DNA from: JAEZVV01 sp036652035
Lineage (GTDB): Bacteria; Pseudomonadota; Gammaproteobacteria; Burkholderiales; Burkholderiaceae_F
NCBI GenBank assembly: GCA_036652035.1
Contig: JAVVWR010000018.1
Coordinates: 1 to 43,807 of the forward strand
DNA: 43,807 nt
Direction: 5' to 3'
Shown: positions 42,833 to 43,807 of the stretch, one piece after another
Position numbering within the stretch: the stretch's first letter is position 1
How the letters are laid out: each line of letters starts with the position of its first letter
Program-made: the position numbers and the translations under genes
Notes under the pieces: generated by a model
Told to the model about the DNA's origin: nothing
What the model saw: only the letters and a program-made list of their open reading frames with translations
The model's database searches: none

Positions 42833-42865
42833 AAAAAAGCGGCCATTTCTGGCCGCTTTTTTTTT
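42833..42865. terminator. Bidirectional terminator after the H-NS gene
   Basis: Stem GCGGCCA (42839-42845) with TGGCCGC (42850-42856), loop TTTC, flanked by six A on the left and nine T on the right, so it can work on both strands. Confidence 0.9.
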
Positions 42866-42959
42866 GCCATCAGCTGTATTGACACACGGTGACAAGTGCT
42901 TGGAATCTGGCACTCAGGTCAATTCCAGATTCTCATTTCACCTTCTCATTCCACCGTAG

Positions 42960-43807
42960 GTGGCTCCCCTCTCCTGGCTTGGTGTTGCTCGCTATTTTTG
43001 TGGTGGCGCCTTGTTTGTTCACTATCGCGGCAAGCTTCGGTTTCCCCTGGTGCGGGCTCTGACCCGCTACATGGTGCTGCTCGCGCCCTACAGCGCCTTG
43101 ATGGGCTTGTTCTCGCGGGTGCCGACCACGCCTTATATCGACCCGCGCCTCTTTCCGGAATTGGCGCCCTTGCAAGCGAACTGGAAGGTCGTGCGCGCCG
43201 AGGCTTGGCGTTGGCAGGCGGAGGGCTCGATTCGGGCTGCCGGCGTTTCAACGATCTCGGTTTCAATTCCTTTTTTCGCAGCGGCTGAACGCGGTTCTAC
43301 CTCAAATGGTATGGCGCGAAGTTGCCGGCGCAGGCGCAGTGTCCTTGCACGGTGTTCTGGCTTGAATCGATTCCCGGGATTACGGCGGCGATGTTTGCTT
43401 GCCTGCCGCCAGGAAGCGCCTGGTGCGGCATCGCGATCCGTTTGCCAGCAGCTTGCACTACCACCTGGGTTGGGTCACGCCCAATGACGACGGCTGCTTT
43501 ATCGTGGTTGACGGTGGGTCGTATTTCTGGCGTGACGGTGAGGCGGTGATGTTCGATGAAACCTATATTCACGACGCCGAAAACACCACGAACCCGTCGC
43601 GGAACTTTTTTCTGCGATATCGAGCGGCCGCTCAAGAGCCGCTGGCTAAGCGCGCTCAAGCGCGTTTTCTCGAATACGGTGATGCGGGCGGCGAGTTCAC
43701 AAAATGTCGCCGGCGAACCGGTCGGTGCCATCAACCGTTTTTTCTCCCGCGTCTATGGCGCGCACCTGGGCCAAGCGGATCAAAGCGCGCAGCCGCTTGG
43801 TCTATTA
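42960..43807 (+). pseudogene. lpxO: Decayed lpxO (lipid A hydroxylase / aspartyl-asparaginyl hydroxylase family), runs off the window
   Basis: Piecing three frames together gives an LpxO-like protein: LVLLAIFVVA, then ALFVHYRGKLRFPLVRAL, APYSALMGLFSRVPTTPY, RRFNDLGFNSFFRSG, RFYLKWYGAKLP, IPGITAAMFACLPPGS, LVRHRDPFASSLHYHLGW, DGEAVMFDETYIHDAEN, FFCDIERPLKSRWLSALK, and a tail GAINRFFSRVYGAHLG. LpxO hydroxylates the 2-position of a lipid A acyl chain. The frame breaks are a -1 near 43008, a -1 near 43240, TGA at 43286-43288 where Trp is expected, a -1 near 43418, and an extra T in the run at 43606-43611. No normal start is seen. All neighbours are intact, so decay is more likely than poor sequence. 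The 3' end lies outside the window. Confidence 0.85.

Noticed and set aside
42960..43487. A 175-codon frame as a real, complete gene
   Set aside because: Its second half is out of frame with the LpxO homology, so it is only the front part of a broken gene.

Overview
The window is a GC-rich, densely packed bacterial chromosome segment. Its gene orders are typical of Betaproteobacteria, most likely Burkholderiales: ndk-rlmN-pilF-rodZ-ispG-hisS-yfgM-bamB-der-hfq-hflX-hflK-hflC-yjeT-hisZ-purA, then rnr-rlmB, rpsF-priB-rpsR-rplI-dnaB, and alaC-hom-thrC-mobB-moeA-moaD-moaE. The assignment rests on gene order and protein sequence read by eye; no search was run. The sequence is a draft scaffold with one run of 100 N.

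Layout. Positions 1-635 (minus) hold the start of a BAX-inhibitor-1/YccA-type membrane protein cut by the window edge. From 918 to 16929 (plus) runs a long housekeeping block: nucleotide metabolism (ndk, purA), rRNA/tRNA modification (rlmN), pilus and cell-shape factors (pilF, rodZ), isoprenoids (ispG), tRNA charging (hisS), outer-membrane and translocon assembly (yfgM, bamB), ribosome GTPases (der, hflX), Hfq, the HflKC membrane-protease regulator, and hisZ. Between 17119 and 17960 lie tRNA-Leu(CAG) copies on the minus strand inside identical 151-nt repeats. These repeats caused the assembly gap.

From 18058 to 25552 (plus) come rnr, rlmB, the rpsF-priB-rpsR-rplI ribosomal operon, dnaB, a DUF47 (PhoU-like) protein and a DUF456 membrane protein. 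Next are an orphan LivK-type binding protein and hemG, which overlaps a small b-type cytochrome gene. From 28230 to 30880 (minus) are a Mth938-like gene, a Bcp peroxiredoxin and a PIN-PhoH ATPase. The short stretch between the two convergent units holds a bidirectional terminator, a perfect 40-bp palindrome and what looks like an AraC-family remnant. From 31050 to 37992 (plus) are amino-acid genes (alaC, hom, thrC), molybdenum-cofactor genes (mobB, moeA, moaD, moaE) and crcB.

The right end holds a two-gene RND efflux operon behind a TetR-like palindromic operator, an H-NS family gene, and an lpxO (lipid A hydroxylase) reading frame with several frameshifts and a stop.

No clearly novel multi-gene system is visible; most of the window is conserved core genome. 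The points most worth a second look are hflX, which appears to start at CTG; the hemG-cytochrome b pair; the tRNA repeat and its 55-base contig-end overlap; the operator without a local regulator; the palindrome with the AraC remnant; and the decayed lpxO.
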